Assembly: GCF_040954645.1 (NCBI RefSeq)
Contig: NC_092809.1
Span: 80,463,435-80,527,434 of the forward strand
Direction: 5' to 3'
DNA from: Diabrotica undecimpunctata
Lineage: Eukaryota; Arthropoda; Insecta; Coleoptera; Chrysomelidae
Length of the DNA stretch: 64,000 bases
Shown piece by piece: positions 11,545 through 24,534 of the stretch; position 1 is the stretch's first letter, and every line of letters begins with the position of its first letter. The notes below the pieces were generated by a model. That model had not been told where the DNA came from, did not search any database, and saw nothing but the letters and a program-made list of their open reading frames with translations. Both the position numbers and the translations under genes were made by a program.

Positions 11545-12141
11545 AGTAGATCACCCTGGAACGAATAGGAGAGAAAATCAGACTTCAACTTCTGCACCAA
11601 ATTAGACCAACAAGACAAACGACCCCTATTATTCATAAACCACGTAAATGCAGAATCTGTGAACAGCTCAGCTGAAGCAGCGATAAGATCATCCTCTGAT
11701 ATACCTCTAGATACCCTTAGACATTCGACACGCTCTAAAAACGAAATAACATCGATATGTTGGGAGTGGTTGAAGCAATATGGTTAACTGTAGAGTAACT
11801 GAGACAGACCTTTTAAAGGAGTGTTGATCCTTATCAATGCAACTCAGGAAGTTGACACGACCTGAAATGTGTGCTAAGCGAGACGTTAGTCTACCATATT
11901 GACTATCATGCACAGTTCCTCTAAAATCACCCATTTTCTGAGCTAAGTCATCGAGAGTCACGGATATCCCTTGCTGTTGTTCTTCGAATGGAATCGATCC
12001 AGCAGAAATTTGTGTAAAACTTCTATTGCTCTCCTCCTGTTTCAAGGCTCCACGCAAGACCTTGCGCTTTTTATCAACATTAAGTAAATCCTCAATATTA
12101 ATACCCATAATTTTGAGTTCATAATCCAACTCAGTAACCAA
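11545..12141 (-). pseudogene. gag fragment of a second LTR retrotransposon
   Basis: The minus strand codes from 12141 for a helical N-terminal part (DLLNVDKKRKVLRGALKQEE, then TLDDLAQKMGDFRG). After a frameshift near 11770 it has a typical retrotransposon gag core: DVISFLERVECLRVSRGISE, then LIAASAELFTDSAFTWF, then WSNLVQKLKSDFL. The core ends abruptly at 11545, where the putative LTR of the other gypsy element begins. A primer-binding-site-like sequence lies upstream at 12478-12495. The rest of this element is not recognisable in the window. Confidence 0.6.
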
Positions 12142-12477
12142 GTTTGTATTAATTTTATGAAAAAAAAAATTAATTCAATATAACGAATATTAAAATAATC
12201 AAAATAATCACAAATAGATCAAAATTTAAATTCAGAAAATATACTCAAACGTTGTTAAAATAAGTTCAGACCACAATAATTATTAAAATATACTAAAATG
12301 TATCAAATTGATTGTATTGTACTGTCCCAATGTATCTTAAACTACACAATCTGTATGATGGTATATTAACTGAGTACAAGTTTATCTAATATAAGTGTAT
12401 ATAGCCACGGTTACCAAATATATCTGAATATTTAAATATAATAAAACTAAAATGTAGCTTACGTTAGTAGTAAGGCC

Positions 12478-12495
12478 CCACGTTGGGCGCCAATT
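12478..12495 (-). other. probable tRNA primer-binding site of the second LTR element
   Basis: The minus strand reads TGGCGCCCAACGTGGGG, two bases after ...GGCAACA, a plausible LTR end. TGGCGCCC is typical of primer-binding sites just inside the 5' LTR of retroelements. It lies 340 bp upstream of the gag fragment and in the same orientation. Confidence 0.6.
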
Positions 12496-12498
12496 GTT

Positions 12499-13460
12499 GC
12501 CAATAAAAAAAGAAGAAAGCCAAATGTTACATACTAAAAAAGAAGCCAAGTGTTAATCTTTCAAATAGGAAATTATCATTAATGAAAATGAAGTGTAGCG
12601 AATAAGAATGTTTATGGTTAAAATAAGTTGTTGAACAACATGGAATGTAGCCAATACAAAACAATATAAAGTTTACTTGAAACACTACAATAGGCTTAGC
12701 TCAAGAGAATGAGAGTTGTGCTCAGAAAGAAGGTCGGCACGTTTGCTTGCCTGTAGCAACGTAGGGTTAGATCAATCCTAAGATGATCTTGAGATGGGCG
12801 CCAGGGTGAATTTTGAATATCACTCCAATTTGGGGTATATATAGTTATATACTAACTGAAAAATAAAAGATTATGGGAAAACAAATAAAAATCTGAAATG
12901 CTTTATACACTATATTGTAATCCTAGTTATATCCCCAAACCTGTATGTATATACACCAAACAATTACTAAAATATATTCCCAAAAATATATATTTACAAA
13001 AAACAGTTATCTAAGAGTATGAGCCAAAATATAAATATATACCAAAAAAAAAATTGATCTGCACAGTCCTCTGACAATGAGGTAAAATGGTCTGTTATTA
13101 CTGTTTGAATAACTTACATGGAGTAAATAGTAATTAAAATATCACAAAAAAATTGAATAATTATACAAATTAATAAATTAGGCAGTTTAAAAGTATGACA
13201 ATAGTTAGTTAAGCAATTGGAACAATACTACATCAATTTGACAATGTGAAGATACCTACAAATGACCATAAAATTGGATAATATATCCTGGCAACTTATT
13301 ATAAATGTTAAAATATTACTAAATTGATAAGTTCATGGGAAATATGAAATAAAAAAAAATTAAGGCAATTAAAAGGATTCAGCAAGGTGAGGGTACTATC
13401 CAGGGATTGTGCACAAACCTGTCTCCTAACCCACTTAGGCTGAAGGCCTAAGTATCCAAG

Positions 13461-13463
<3 letters not shown>
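12499..13463 (-). other. probable LTR remnant / non-coding
   Basis: From its position just outside the primer-binding site, part of this stretch should be the 5' LTR of the minus-strand element. No second copy is present to fix its outer end. There is no coding similarity on either strand. Confidence 0.35.

Positions 13464-13549
<86 letters not shown>
13464..13549. repeat. (TA)n microsatellite, left part of a split tract
   Basis: About 86 bp of alternating T and A directly against the left LTR of the gypsy element. The same repeat resumes immediately after its right LTR, so the element appears to have inserted into the tract. Confidence 0.9.
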
Positions 13550-13553
<4 letters not shown>

Positions 13554-14960
13554 ATGATATGTAAAATCGAGCAAAATATTGGTTTGTTTAAAAATATTTC
13601 AAAGTTCAAAAACATTAAAATAATTCAGATAAGTAGGATAATATCCAACAAACATTTCGGAGAAGGAAAGTTATTAAATCCTTGAATTACCTGTACCAAA
13701 CAAAATGTAAGCTTTACATCAATCATTTCTTTGTTAAACTTGAGTGACCCGCATAAGTTTAAGTGAAACAAAAGACAAATTGAAACGGGTTTTTACAAAT
13801 GCATTAGTGCAGTGATTAAAGACAATAGAAGATATTTTAGAAAGAGGTTTTTGTTAGTTTTAAGATTTATAGAAAAATATTATTTGTAAATAAGTTTTAG
13901 GAAATTTATAATTATAGGTAAAAATTTGTTTGTTATCGAAATGAAGAAATGGGGGAATTGTGACGAGTTGTGATTGGCGGAGATTGAAAAAGGTGGGATA
14001 AGTGTGTGGGAGAAAGTTTAGCGAGATTGAGGAGAGAGAAAAGATAGCAGTCAGTTGGTTTTCCAAATCTGTAAGAGGAACAAGGATTGTTCTCTGGCGG
14101 TTCCTGAGAAGTAGCAAGCAGTAGTGTTGAATGTTAGTGAGTTTTTGTGGAGTTAGTGTATCTGACAGAAGCTGGAGCAGCAAAATATTGTAAGTCATAT
14201 TTTCCTACTTATATTCCAAGAGTCACTGTTCAGGCCAACGAGAGATTCAGTTTATCGTAAAGAGAAGATATTCCAAGAGTCATTTTTCACTCGGGCCAAC
14301 GAGAGATTCAGTTTATCGAGAGGAGAAAGGCTATCATAATTTGAATGATTTGTGCTTTTGAAGGAGATCATTAAGGACGATATACTTGCAACAATCTGTT
14401 GTACGATTGCTGATTACATAGGGAGCGGTTGAGAGGAGATAATATAGTCTACAAGGAACAAGGATTTGGACCACTCATCATCAGAGAGAGATATTTTGTT
14501 TCTGCAGTTTTTTTTTCTTTTATTGATAACACAATTTTTACACGTAATTTGGAAAGGATATAAATATTTTGATTAGGAGAGTTAGAATAGTTTGGGATTT
14601 TGAGATTTCAATTAATATTGTTTGTACCATTAATTTTGATTGTTCACGTACGGAGAACAAAATTTTGAGAATCCTTATATGAGATTTGTTTATTGAAAAC
14701 TTTTGAGTGTGAATTATTTCATTATTTTTATTTCAATATATAGTGTTAGATCATATGTGTTTTTTATTATTCCGGTATTCTCTGGACCTTACCTTTCACA
14801 TGTAATAGCATAGATATTGAAGCACGAATTTAACCCTGAGATAAAAGAATTAAAATTGTGATAGAGTAATAATCATATCATTTAAATAATTTTAATTAAT
14901 CAAAAAAATTAATTAGCTAATTATTGCTTGGCGCACCAAGACTTTAAATATCACAATAAC
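13550..14960 (+). repeat. 5' LTR of the gypsy element
   Basis: 1411 bp, matching the 3' LTR throughout except for one T in the run after CTGCAG (about 14507). It begins TGTTATGATA at the edge of the (TA)n tract and ends CACAATAAC just before the primer-binding site. A pair of near-identical internal repeats, TATTCCAAGAGTCA..., occurs at about 14213 and 14270. Within each, CCAACGAGAGATTCAGTTTA is repeated. Confidence 0.95.
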
Positions 14961-14982
14961 TGGCTTCCAAAACGTGGGGCTT
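14961..14982 (+). other. primer-binding site of the gypsy element
   Basis: TGGCTTCCAAAACGTGGGGC follows the 5' LTR directly with no spacer. Position and the initial TGG fit a tRNA 3'-end-complementary primer site. I did not assign the tRNA. Confidence 0.65.
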
Positions 14983-15322
14983 CAAAATATCGCAGCTTTA
15001 CATTTGAAGGAAGGGAAAGAGATCTGGAATAAGTACAGGTGATCCAGAGATAAAAACATATAACATTGAGGGAATTTGAAAGTATTTTGACAATTTTTCC
15101 AGAGAATATAAATTTGATTTATTGATTGATCGTAGTTAGTGGATATTTACTGCTATTGAATTATTTGATTTTATTTTCTTTACCAATCATACATTTGATA
15201 TTTATTTTGAATTATTTGAATTTTACTGATTGCATATTTGATATTTGTCGTGAAAATTTAATACATTTGGGGAGAAATATTGTCGTGTTCTGAAACATAT
15301 AGAGTGTTGTAAAATTTCACAT
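14983..15322 (+). other. untranslated leader of the gypsy element
   Basis: About 340 bases between the primer-binding site and gag with no open frame of note; this is the usual position of the packaging leader. It ends in TTTGGCGGGGAC, a short word that recurs in similar form before protease (16873) and before the 3' LTR (20313). Confidence 0.5.
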
Positions 15323-16809
15323 TTGGCGGGGACAAAAACAGTAACGAAAAGAAACAACATGTCGACCACAAGGAGTCAAAGCAAAATGCAGGAAAGGAAG
15401 GAGGATAACAGAGAAGAGGAAACAATTGTTGAAGAAGGATCGGATAATGAAGGAAATGTTACAATAGTTGAGGAAAAAAAAGAATTATCAGGAATAGAGA
15501 AATTATTAGCAATGATGCAAATACAGACACAAACAATGAATGAAACATCACTAAAAATGGATAGAAATCAACAAGAAACAAAACAAACAATGGCAGAAAC
15601 AAAACAAACAATGAGCAATATAGAGCAGCGTCTGGAAAACTATGAACAGGAAATTAGAGGATGTGTTGAGGGGATAAAGAAAGAACTGATACAACAAATA
15701 GAAGAGATTAATGAAATTAAAAATGATATGAAAGAACAAGAAATGAGAATTAAAGATAATTTGGAGGAATTAGAAAGCAAACTTGAAAATGTAATGAAAG
15801 ATAGTAAGACGGTCCAGAAAAAGGAATTAGAACAGTTAGAAGAAAAATTTGAAATGGCGCTACAAGAAGACAGGAAGGAAGTAGAAAGAAGATTAAAGCA
15901 AAATGAAAAACAAATGGCAGAAATTGAACTAAGAGGGGTAGAGAGAAAAGAAGTTATCATCCATGGAACAAGCGAGGCGAAAATACAGTTTGGCGGGGAT
16001 ATTCGGAAAACACACCCAGTACCGTTTGTTAAAAATTTGAAAACCAAATTACAACATATTAGATATTTTGACGATTGCAAAGAAACAATTAGAAACCATT
16101 TGAAAGAAGGAGCAGCGTTATGGTATGAAAGCAAGGAAGATGAGTTTGAAAATTGGACAGATTTTGAAAATAAATTTCTCAACTATTTCTGGGGGAAAAA
16201 TAAACAGAGAGAAATCAACCAAGAGCTACAGAATGGAAAATATCACGAAAAAATGGGAATATCTGAAGAAAGATATGCTTTGCAGATATATAACAATTCA
16301 AAATATCTAGAATACAAATATTCTACCGAACAGCTGGTAGAAATGATCAGCAGACATTTTGAGGAAACGTTGGAAGATCACGTGATTTTGAGAAACTATC
16401 AAGATATTGATAGTTTGTGCCAATTCTTCAATTAAAAGAAGCGAAAAGAAAAGAAATGAGAAATAGAAGACAACATGACCAATATAATGGACCAGAAAGA
16501 AGGTATTCATCAAATTATGACCAGAGAAACCGACATCCCAGATCAACAAACGAATATAGGCCGAGAAATTACAATAATTACAATAGACAACAAAATTACG
16601 ATAACCGGAATGATACACAAAATAGAACAAATGAAAATCACAACAGGAATAGAGATGCACAAAATCCTCCGAATAGGAATACGAACGAACAAAGGGACGA
16701 TAGAAATAATCAGAGATTCCAACGACAAAACAGAAGAGAGATGAATCATGTAGCAATAGAAAAAGAGGAAGAAGAAGTATTCAATGAATCCAGACAGGAT
16801 TTTCAATAA
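15323..16809 (+). pseudogene. gag of the gypsy element (one frameshift)
   Basis: The first frame (15323-16435) encodes about 370 residues. It begins with a charged N-terminus, then a long Glu/Lys/Gln-rich coiled coil (about residues 50-210), including a direct repeat of the type KQTMAETKQTM. A gag capsid-like core follows: FVKNLKTKLQHIRYFDDCKE, ALWYESKEDEFENWTDFENK, ISEERYALQIYN. A one-base deletion near 16425 moves the frame. The continuation (to 16809) is rich in Arg, Asn and Gln, as a nucleocapsid would be, but has no CCHC knuckle. A more likely natural start is the ATG at 15359 (MSTTRSQSK), because the first codons sit in the GGCGGGGAC word. The stop at 16807 lies 4 bases after a possible -1 slip site. 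Confidence 0.8.
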
Positions 16810-17417
16810 GGCATCCACTAAACAAAAGTAAAAAACTCTCCGGTATATTTTGTCACCCGAGAGAGTTTATACAGTTGGCGGGAAACGAAAAACAAAATTC
16901 TAATTCCAGTCTAATTTTTTTAGATGCATTTATAAAACATAAAGCGATTAAAATTCTGATTGATTCTGGATCGGAAATTTCGTTAATCAATAAAAAACTA
17001 GTAAAAGAATTAAATATGGACAGATTTGTGTATAAGATTCCGAGGGTGGCTTTAGTGGGTGCAAATAATAAAAAATTGACGACAGTAAACGAAGGTTTAG
17101 GAGTACGGATCAGAGTGGGAGACCAATTCTATATTATGCAATGTGTGGTGATCGAAGATCTAAATCATGATATGATAGCGGGAATTGATGAATTGAGTGA
17201 AAAACATATCACCATCAATTTTTCGGAAAATCAACTGGAAATCAGAGCAGAACCAGACAACATAGAAGAAGAAAAGGAAACAGACAGGAGAAAATTTTCT
17301 GAAAGGATAAATGGACAAGAAAAACATAAAGAAATCAATATGACGGTAGAGGATAAATCGAAAGCTCAAGAAAAAAATCAATCCGAAGAGGAAAAGAGAA
17401 TAAAAAAAAAAGAATAA
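16788..17417 (+). CDS. aspartic protease of the gypsy element
   Basis: The frame is open from 16788; its first methionine-type start is at 16875, giving 180 residues. The retropepsin active site reads IKILIDSGSEISLI, with the catalytic D-S-G near residue 31. A second strand-rich part, MIAGIDELSEKHITI, follows. The protein would cut the Gag and Pol polyproteins inside the particle. It has no good start signal of its own, so expression as a Gag-Pro fusion by -1 slippage is likely. The C-terminal third is a highly charged Glu/Lys linker ending in a run of ten A residues at 17402-17411, where the pol frame begins in a different phase. Length is typical for a protease plus linker. Confidence 0.8.
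   Translation: MQTGFSIRHPLNKSKKLSGIFCHPREFIQLAGNEKQNSNSSLIFLDAFIKHKAIKILIDSGSEISLINKKLVKELNMDRFVYKIPRVALVGANNKKLTTVNEGLGVRIRVGDQFYIMQCVVIEDLNHDMIAGIDELSEKHITINFSENQLEIRAEPDNIEEEKETDRRKFSERINGQEKHKEINMTVEDKSKAQEKNQSEEEKRIKKKE
16797..16868 (+). promoter_or_regulatory. candidate -1 frameshift signal between gag and protease
   Basis: Gag ends TAA at 16807-16809. The protease frame is the -1 frame and is open from 16788, a 22-base overlap. In the overlap the gag codons read G GAT TTT (16797-16803), a heptamer of the kind used for -1 slippage. A stem follows at 16833-16843 with 16857-16868: AAACTCTC pairs with GAGAGTTT, then CGG with CCG around one bulged A. The roughly 29-base gap from heptamer to stem is longer than usual. 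A second heptamer, A AAA AAC (16830-16836), is also in the gag phase but lies beyond two gag stops. Confidence 0.35.
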
Positions 17418-20228
17418 GAGTTCGAAAAGAAAGCAGGAAAAAAAGGAAGTTATAAGCAGAAAAATGGAAGGAGCCGAAAAATGGTGCTCGGAATACCAGA
17501 TAGAAATTAAAGATAAAGAAAAAATAGAAGAAGAAATAACGGAAGAGGACAGAGAAGAAATGGCAATTATGGACGAGAATCCAGAATTTTGTGAAGAAGT
17601 AATACGGACAGTGAACACATGTGAACAAACTGAGGATGAAAGAAAAATAATGTGTGGAGAAAACATGGAGAAGGAAATAGAGAAGATTTTAGAAAATTAT
17701 GGAGATCTTATTAATGAAGAAAGCCGAGTGGCTAAAAATTATGAACATTCTTTTAAAGTTAAAAACTTAGAAAATTTTAAATCGAAAACATATCCAATCC
17801 CGTATAAATACAGGCAAAGCGTCGGACAGGAAATTGAAAATATGATCAAAGACAAGGTGATCGAAAGATGTGACTCTCCATATATCAACCCGATAGTATG
17901 CGTAAAAAAATCAAATGGTGATTTGCGATTATGTTTAGATGCAAGAAACATTAATTCGCACACAATCGCACAATACGAAGCGCCTTTGAACATAGAAGCC
18001 ATTTTTGGACGAATCACAGGATCACACATTTTCTCCAAAATCGATTTGAAACACAGTTTTTGGTTAATACCTTTGGCAGAAAAGTGTCGAAATTATACCG
18101 CTTTTTCTATCGACGGAGTGGTGTACCGATTTAGGGTAGTACCATTTGGACTACAAAGTGCATGCGCTGCTTTGGTTCGCGCATTACACACAATTTTAAA
18201 TAGGCATGGAGAATTTGTTGTACATTACATAGATGATTTATTAATTTTCTCACCGGATATAACAAGCCATCTACGACATATTCATACTGTTCTCGAAGAA
18301 CTTGATCAAGCCGGATTAAAATTAAATATTCAAAAGTGTCAGTTTTTCCAAAAAGAGGTATTGTATTTAGGATTCAAATTAGACACAAAAGGGATTAGTC
18401 TTGCAGAAGATAGAATCGAAGTCATAAACAACTACCCTAGGCCAACCAATTTAAAAACTTTGCGGGGATTTTTAGGAATGGTAAACTATTTCAAAAAGCT
18501 GATACCAGACCTCAGTACAAAAGAAATACCGCTAATAGCATTACTTAAGAAAAATGTCAGATGGAAATGGGGAACGGAACAAGAAATCGCTTTCAAACAT
18601 TTAAAAGGAGCGTTTTTCACAGCTGTAAGAGTGCACCACCCAAGATATGAGCAACCTTTCATTCTCAGGACCGATGCTTCCATAAAAAAATTTGCAGGGG
18701 TGTTATCACAGATACAAGACGATATAGAGGTGCCAATATGTTTTGTTTCCCGTGTAACCAAAACGTATGAGAGAAAATACAGCGTTACTGAATTAGAGTT
18801 TGCCAGTGTGTTATTTTGTGTAAACAAATTACGTTTTTACCTACTTGGGGCAAGATTCACCATTGAAACGGACCACGCAGCGTTGATACACATAATGAAA
18901 AATAGGTTGGTAAATAATAGAATTCATAGGGGCATTCTTTTACTCCAAGAATATGATTTTGAATTTAAATATATCAAAGGAACGGACAATATTTTGGCTG
19001 ATGCGTTGACGAGAGATAAACAATTCCGCAAAGAGGATCACAAAACTCTCCACGTAGGCATGAACATAATGAGAGAAGAAGCAGGCTTATTTTCGTTGGC
19101 CAAAATCAGGGAAAATCAGGAAGAATTGAATGAAAGAGAAAAGCAAAGGGCTGAACAAGAAAATAACCTATATTTTAAGAGGGTCGATGGTAAAGAACTC
19201 TATGTAATCACGGAGCAAATGGCAAAAGAAGTTTTTTTAAAGTTACACTGTGACAACGGACATATTGGAAGTAGAAAGGTGTGGCTTATGTTCAGGGAGA
19301 ACTACATTTGTCGACAGGACTATACAATAGCCAAAGAGGTGACTCGAAATTGTGTGACATGCCAAAAGTGTAAAAGTAGGAACTTTAAAAATGAAAACGT
19401 CACAAAAAACGTCGTAGCTCGGAAGAAACTGGATATTGTTGCTATTGATATGTTGAGCGATTTGATACCAACAACTCAAAGGAATAAACACATATTAGTT
19501 ATGGTGGACCTTTTCTCAAAATATGTTAAATTGTACGCATGCAGAACCACAAAAGGAATTGAAATACTTAGGAAGATAGACAATTTTATAGAAACGGTGG
19601 GAAGACCAGACAATATTTTATTGGACAATGCGACATATTTTAGGAACGAACGTTTTAAAAGGGAATTAAGAGAGAGGGGCATCGATACAAAATTTATAAG
19701 CATCCGTCATCCACAGAGCAACCCATCGGAGCGTTTTATACAAGAAGTCACAAATTTCTACGAATTGCCGCGGAAGAACATCATCGACATTGGGACAGAA
19801 AAGTGTTTGAGATCGAGACCTATTTGAATTGTGCTCCAAATACGGTTACCAAAGAGACGCCTTTATATATAATGAAAGGAACAATGCCTACAAGACCGTG
19901 GGAAGACACCGCCCCCAGACAATACGAAGAAGTGATCGAGTTGGTTCAAAGAAGATTGAGACGAAGTGGAGAGAAATATCTCCAAAGACAAGAGAGAACC
20001 CGAAGAAGAAGGCCGATCAAATTCCAGAAAGGAGATAAAGTCTTAGTGAAGGCACTGAGGGTGTCGAATTTACAAAATGATATTTGTGCTAAATTGATGC
20101 CGATATTTGAAGGTCCATATAGGGTCAATACGGAAAATGGGGTAAATAGTTATGAATTAGCGCACATAGAGACAGGAAATATACGGGGTATTTTTAACAT
20201 TCACGACATCTATCAATATCATGAATAG
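17404..20228 (+). pseudogene. pol (RT-RNase H-integrase) of the gypsy element, one frameshift
   Basis: The pol frame opens at 17404 inside the A10 run and overlaps the end of protease by 14 bases. The first ATG is 17464. Order: a charged linker; RT with VIERCDSPYINPIV, LDARNINSHT, FSKIDLKHSFW and the YIDD site at 18226-18237; RNase H with RTDASIKKFAGVLSQ, TELEFASV and TDHAALIH; integrase with an H-H-C-C zinc part (HCDNGHIG, CVTCQKC) and a catalytic core (AIDMLSD, LLDNATYF, HPQSNPSERFIQEV). A one-base frameshift near 19757 interrupts the integrase after the catalytic glutamate. The C-terminal part resumes in another frame (about 19760-20228) with LNCAPNTVTKETP and a basic tail with KFQKGDKVLVKA. 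All catalytic residues are visible. Confidence 0.88.
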
Positions 20229-20323
20229 ATTTTAATAACATAGTGAAATAATTTGATCCTAGAAAACTTTTGTCATTTTTAAAATTTAACAAAGAGTTTT
20301 CGGCAGATCAAATGGCGGGGATT
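20229..20323 (+). other. 3' untranslated region and purine-rich tract of the gypsy element
   Basis: Short gap between the integrase stop and the 3' LTR. It ends AATGGCGGGGATT next to the LTR start TGTTATG. The G-rich AATGGCGGGGA is the best candidate for the plus-strand primer. Confidence 0.55.
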
Positions 20324-21852
<1,529 letters not shown>

Positions 21853-22553
21853 CAGTAGACTCCCTCTATAACGAGAACTGAAATGGCAGACTAATTACCT
21901 CGTTATAAGCCGATATCGTTATATCAGACAACAATAATACTGTGCATGCATATGAATATGTAGTTTTCTAAAACATTAACTTCCTATAGTGAAACCATTC
22001 GGAGCAATATAAGATGCTAATAAATATTGTTTGAAAGGCGTTTTTGAAAAAAGTTGTTTACTTTTATTGTCAATGAAATACATTAAAACAAAAAAGAGTT
22101 TTTTTTTTATTGTCAATGATATAGATTAAAACAAAAAATCTGTACTTGCATTTTTCTCAACTACATAATGTATAAAGCCCATTTTCAAGGATAACATAAA
22201 CTATTGATTCTGCAATTGGAAGAATTCTCTCATTTTTAACTGCTTTAAATTGCTCAGTATTATTCTATTTATCATATTTTCTAAATATGTGAAACAGTTG
22301 TATTTATTGTAAAGAAGTTTATTGCGGGCGGCAGTTATATTTATTGCGGGGCCGTTTAAAAAGGTATTTATTAATAGCCACGTCCGGACCAAAAACGTAA
22401 AAAAACACGTTTTTCAATTTTATTTTCTCTCGTTATAACCAAATTTGCCTCGCTATAGAGGGTTATAGTTCAATAGAAATTTTACGGGACATCTAATGTA
22501 CCTCGTTATAAGCGAAACCTCGTAATAACCGTGTTCGTTATAGAGGGAGTATA

Positions 22554-22556
<3 letters not shown>
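21853..22556. mobile_element. MITE with pogo/Tc1-like inverted ends (copy 1)
   Basis: 704 bp starting CAGTAGACTCCCTCTATAAC and ending with the inverted counterpart (GTTATAGAGGGAGTATACTG), flanked by TA on each side. The first and last 100 bp also carry several CTCGTTATAA words in both orientations. No transposase frame is present, so it must have been moved by an enzyme encoded elsewhere. The CAG start, the TA duplication and the style of the ends fit the pogo/Tigger branch of the Tc1/mariner superfamily. A second copy in the opposite orientation is at 41100-41741. Confidence 0.85.

Positions 22557-22608
<52 letters not shown>
22557..22608. repeat. (TA)n microsatellite, right part of a split tract
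   Basis: About 52 bp of (TA)n directly after the MITE. With 13464-13549 and 21736-21852 it probably once formed one tract. Confidence 0.9.
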
Positions 22609-22613
<5 letters not shown>

Positions 22614-23339
22614 ACTAACTTAAAATTTATTCTTCCCATAAAAGTAAGATTTCAATTCTTCCCCAAAAATTAATTCCCAACTTAAAATATTTTCCTCTCA
22701 AATCAAGGTCCAAGTCTTACGATTGGAGCCGGCAGGCTACAAGAGAACAAAAAAACCTTTTTATTCTGTTTTCTTATACTTATTAGAGTTTTTGTTCAAA
22801 TAACAAAAACTAGAATATATTTGTCAATAAGTGACCTTGACTCAAATATTTAATATTTCTACACTGGAATATACTTATATGTATATAAAAAAATGACAGT
22901 TGGATATTTCTAATAAGGTGAGAAAGTTTAGATGATTGAGGACTTAACAAACTAAATAACTTCTTGGAACAACAAAAATAAAATTCTTCACATTTCCCAA
23001 AAAAATAATAAAATAACTTAAATTTCTTTCTTTTCTCCTAAGATCCTGCCTGTCATGATAACTTAACTTATCTTCTCTTCTTGAAGTTCTGTTCTAAAAT
23101 GAACAGCGTTTCCTTATTAGATAAGAAGGTTAGTTTCTCTTTCTCCTAAATGACAAGGGAATCGATTCTATTATAACAACCTACATATCGATATATTAGA
23201 AAGTATTGTAGGTTGCCTACTCTACGGCGACAAATTAGTAGGTAGTGCAGGAATTTGATTTCATTATTTGACTGTGATTTTTGCTAACGTTCGAAATGTT
23301 AGATTATGAACTTTCGTATAGTTACACAATCTCTCTGGA
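22609..23339. other. non-coding stretch
   Basis: AT-rich with no recognisable coding, RNA or repeat structure by eye. The BEL/Pao fragment begins after it. Confidence 0.5.
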
Positions 23340-23880
23340 ATGGGAAACCTAATATTTGTTTTTTTTTTAGCCAGATTGGTCCATTCCACCATAGGTCCAT
23401 CCTCACTAATTCTTTCGCTTTTATTCCTCTAGATAAATAATCTACTGGGTTTTCTTTTGTATCTACTTTAAACCAGCGATCAGGTTGTATGGTGTCTACT
23501 ATTTCCGTTACCCTGTTCGCTACAAACGTTTTTCAACTGCTTGGTTGTCCTTGTATCCACGCCAGAGTTATTGTGAAATCAGACCATGCGTATATTTCCG
23601 CATCATTGCGATTTAGTGCTTGAATTGTTCTTTTCATGAGTCTGCTAAGTAGCAATGCTGCACACAATTCTAACCTCGACAGTGTTGTTAAACCTTTAAC
23701 TGGTGCCTTTGTTTTGGCTACCATATGGCGTGTTTTTACCTCAGGAGATAATGTTCGAGTATATATTACAGCCGTAACCTTTCGTAGAGGCATCAGCCCG
23801 TGTAGTTCTACTTTCCCTGAATCGGTTAGATTATTCCACCTAGGTATTACTATCTCTTCGAGGTGTTTTAGCTATGAGTA
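23340..23880 (-). pseudogene. BEL/Pao retrotransposon RT-connection/RNase H fragment
   Basis: On the minus strand, a frame from 23793 to 23533 carries RLELCAALLLSRLMK and IYAWSDFTITLAWIQG. It is followed in another frame by FVANRVTEI, DRWFKVDTKENPVDYLSRG and LWWNGPIWL (about 23530-23370). These are the signature blocks of the BEL/Pao polyprotein between RT and integrase, where a tryptophan-rich segment follows the RNase H. Upstream, DASTKGYG is readable in a third frame near 23800. Frameshifts at about 23795 and 23530 disable it, and neither the RT active site nor the integrase is present. It is a short relic with no LTR in view. Confidence 0.8.
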
Positions 23881-23949
23881 ATACTCAATTCATCGTTTCT
23901 GATCAGAATGCTATGAGTAATACTCAATTCATCGTTTCTGATCAGAATT
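23872..23949. repeat. exact 39-bp tandem duplication
   Basis: The segment from CTATGAGTAATACTCAATTC to GATCAGAAT is present twice head to tail (23872-23910 and 23911-23949) with no visible difference in the shared part. It sits at the end of the BEL/Pao relic. Confidence 0.9.
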
Positions 23950-24534
23950 CTCCAATTATTTGTCCCAACTTATCCTTTTTGTCACAATTATTTTGGATTG
24001 CATTATCACTGGAGCAATCCATCCTAATAAATGCTGCAATATCCCCACGTAAGAGCGAAAACTGGACAAACAGAAACAGTTTTCGTTTAGGGCAAACAGA
24101 AGTCAGGTTGCAACAACAGTAGTATTTTCTAGCTATTGTAACAGTGCATCACGACTTCAGTGAATCAAACAAAAATAACAATCAAAATTCATAACCAAAA
24201 ACTATTTGTTATAACTGCTATGTTACTAACATATTTGCATTCAAAATAAAACTGGATGCTCGACTTGATGAATCGACACCAGTTACAGTTCGTTGGCTCT
24301 TAGGCACAACGACCAGTGCAGATTTCCATAAAGATGGCTCTATCCTAACCAAAAAATGGAACAGACGTGTTTAAGTTTCTGGGAGCGAAAAGGGGGGTGA
24401 TTACAGCTCAACAAAGGCGGATGGCCAACAAAGTAGCTTAAGCAAGCTTCGCTATGGTTATCCACTAGATAGATAACCAAGATAGCATCAAACAATAATA
24501 AAGTTGACTATGACAGTCAAACAATGAATTTTGG
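23950..24534. other. non-coding stretch
   Basis: No family motif in any frame. Short open frames exist here but show no recognisable similarity. Confidence 0.45.

Noticed and set aside
13308..13574. Open frame with a long Ile-Tyr run on the minus strand
   Set aside because: It is only the (TA)n microsatellite read as codons.
16830..16836. Canonical A AAA AAC slip heptamer
   Set aside because: In the gag phase, but two gag stops (16807 and 16819) come before it, so gag-translating ribosomes would not reach it.
15551..17666. Several minus-strand frames of 60-180 codons opposite the gypsy gag and protease
   Set aside because: They mirror the A-rich coding strand (Phe/Leu/Ser/Ile-rich shadows) and show no family motif.
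19803..20228. Possible separate env-like gene after pol
   Set aside because: The protein has integrase C-terminal words (LNCAPNTVTKETP, FQKGDKVLVKA) and no signal peptide or membrane segment; it is the end of the integrase in another frame.
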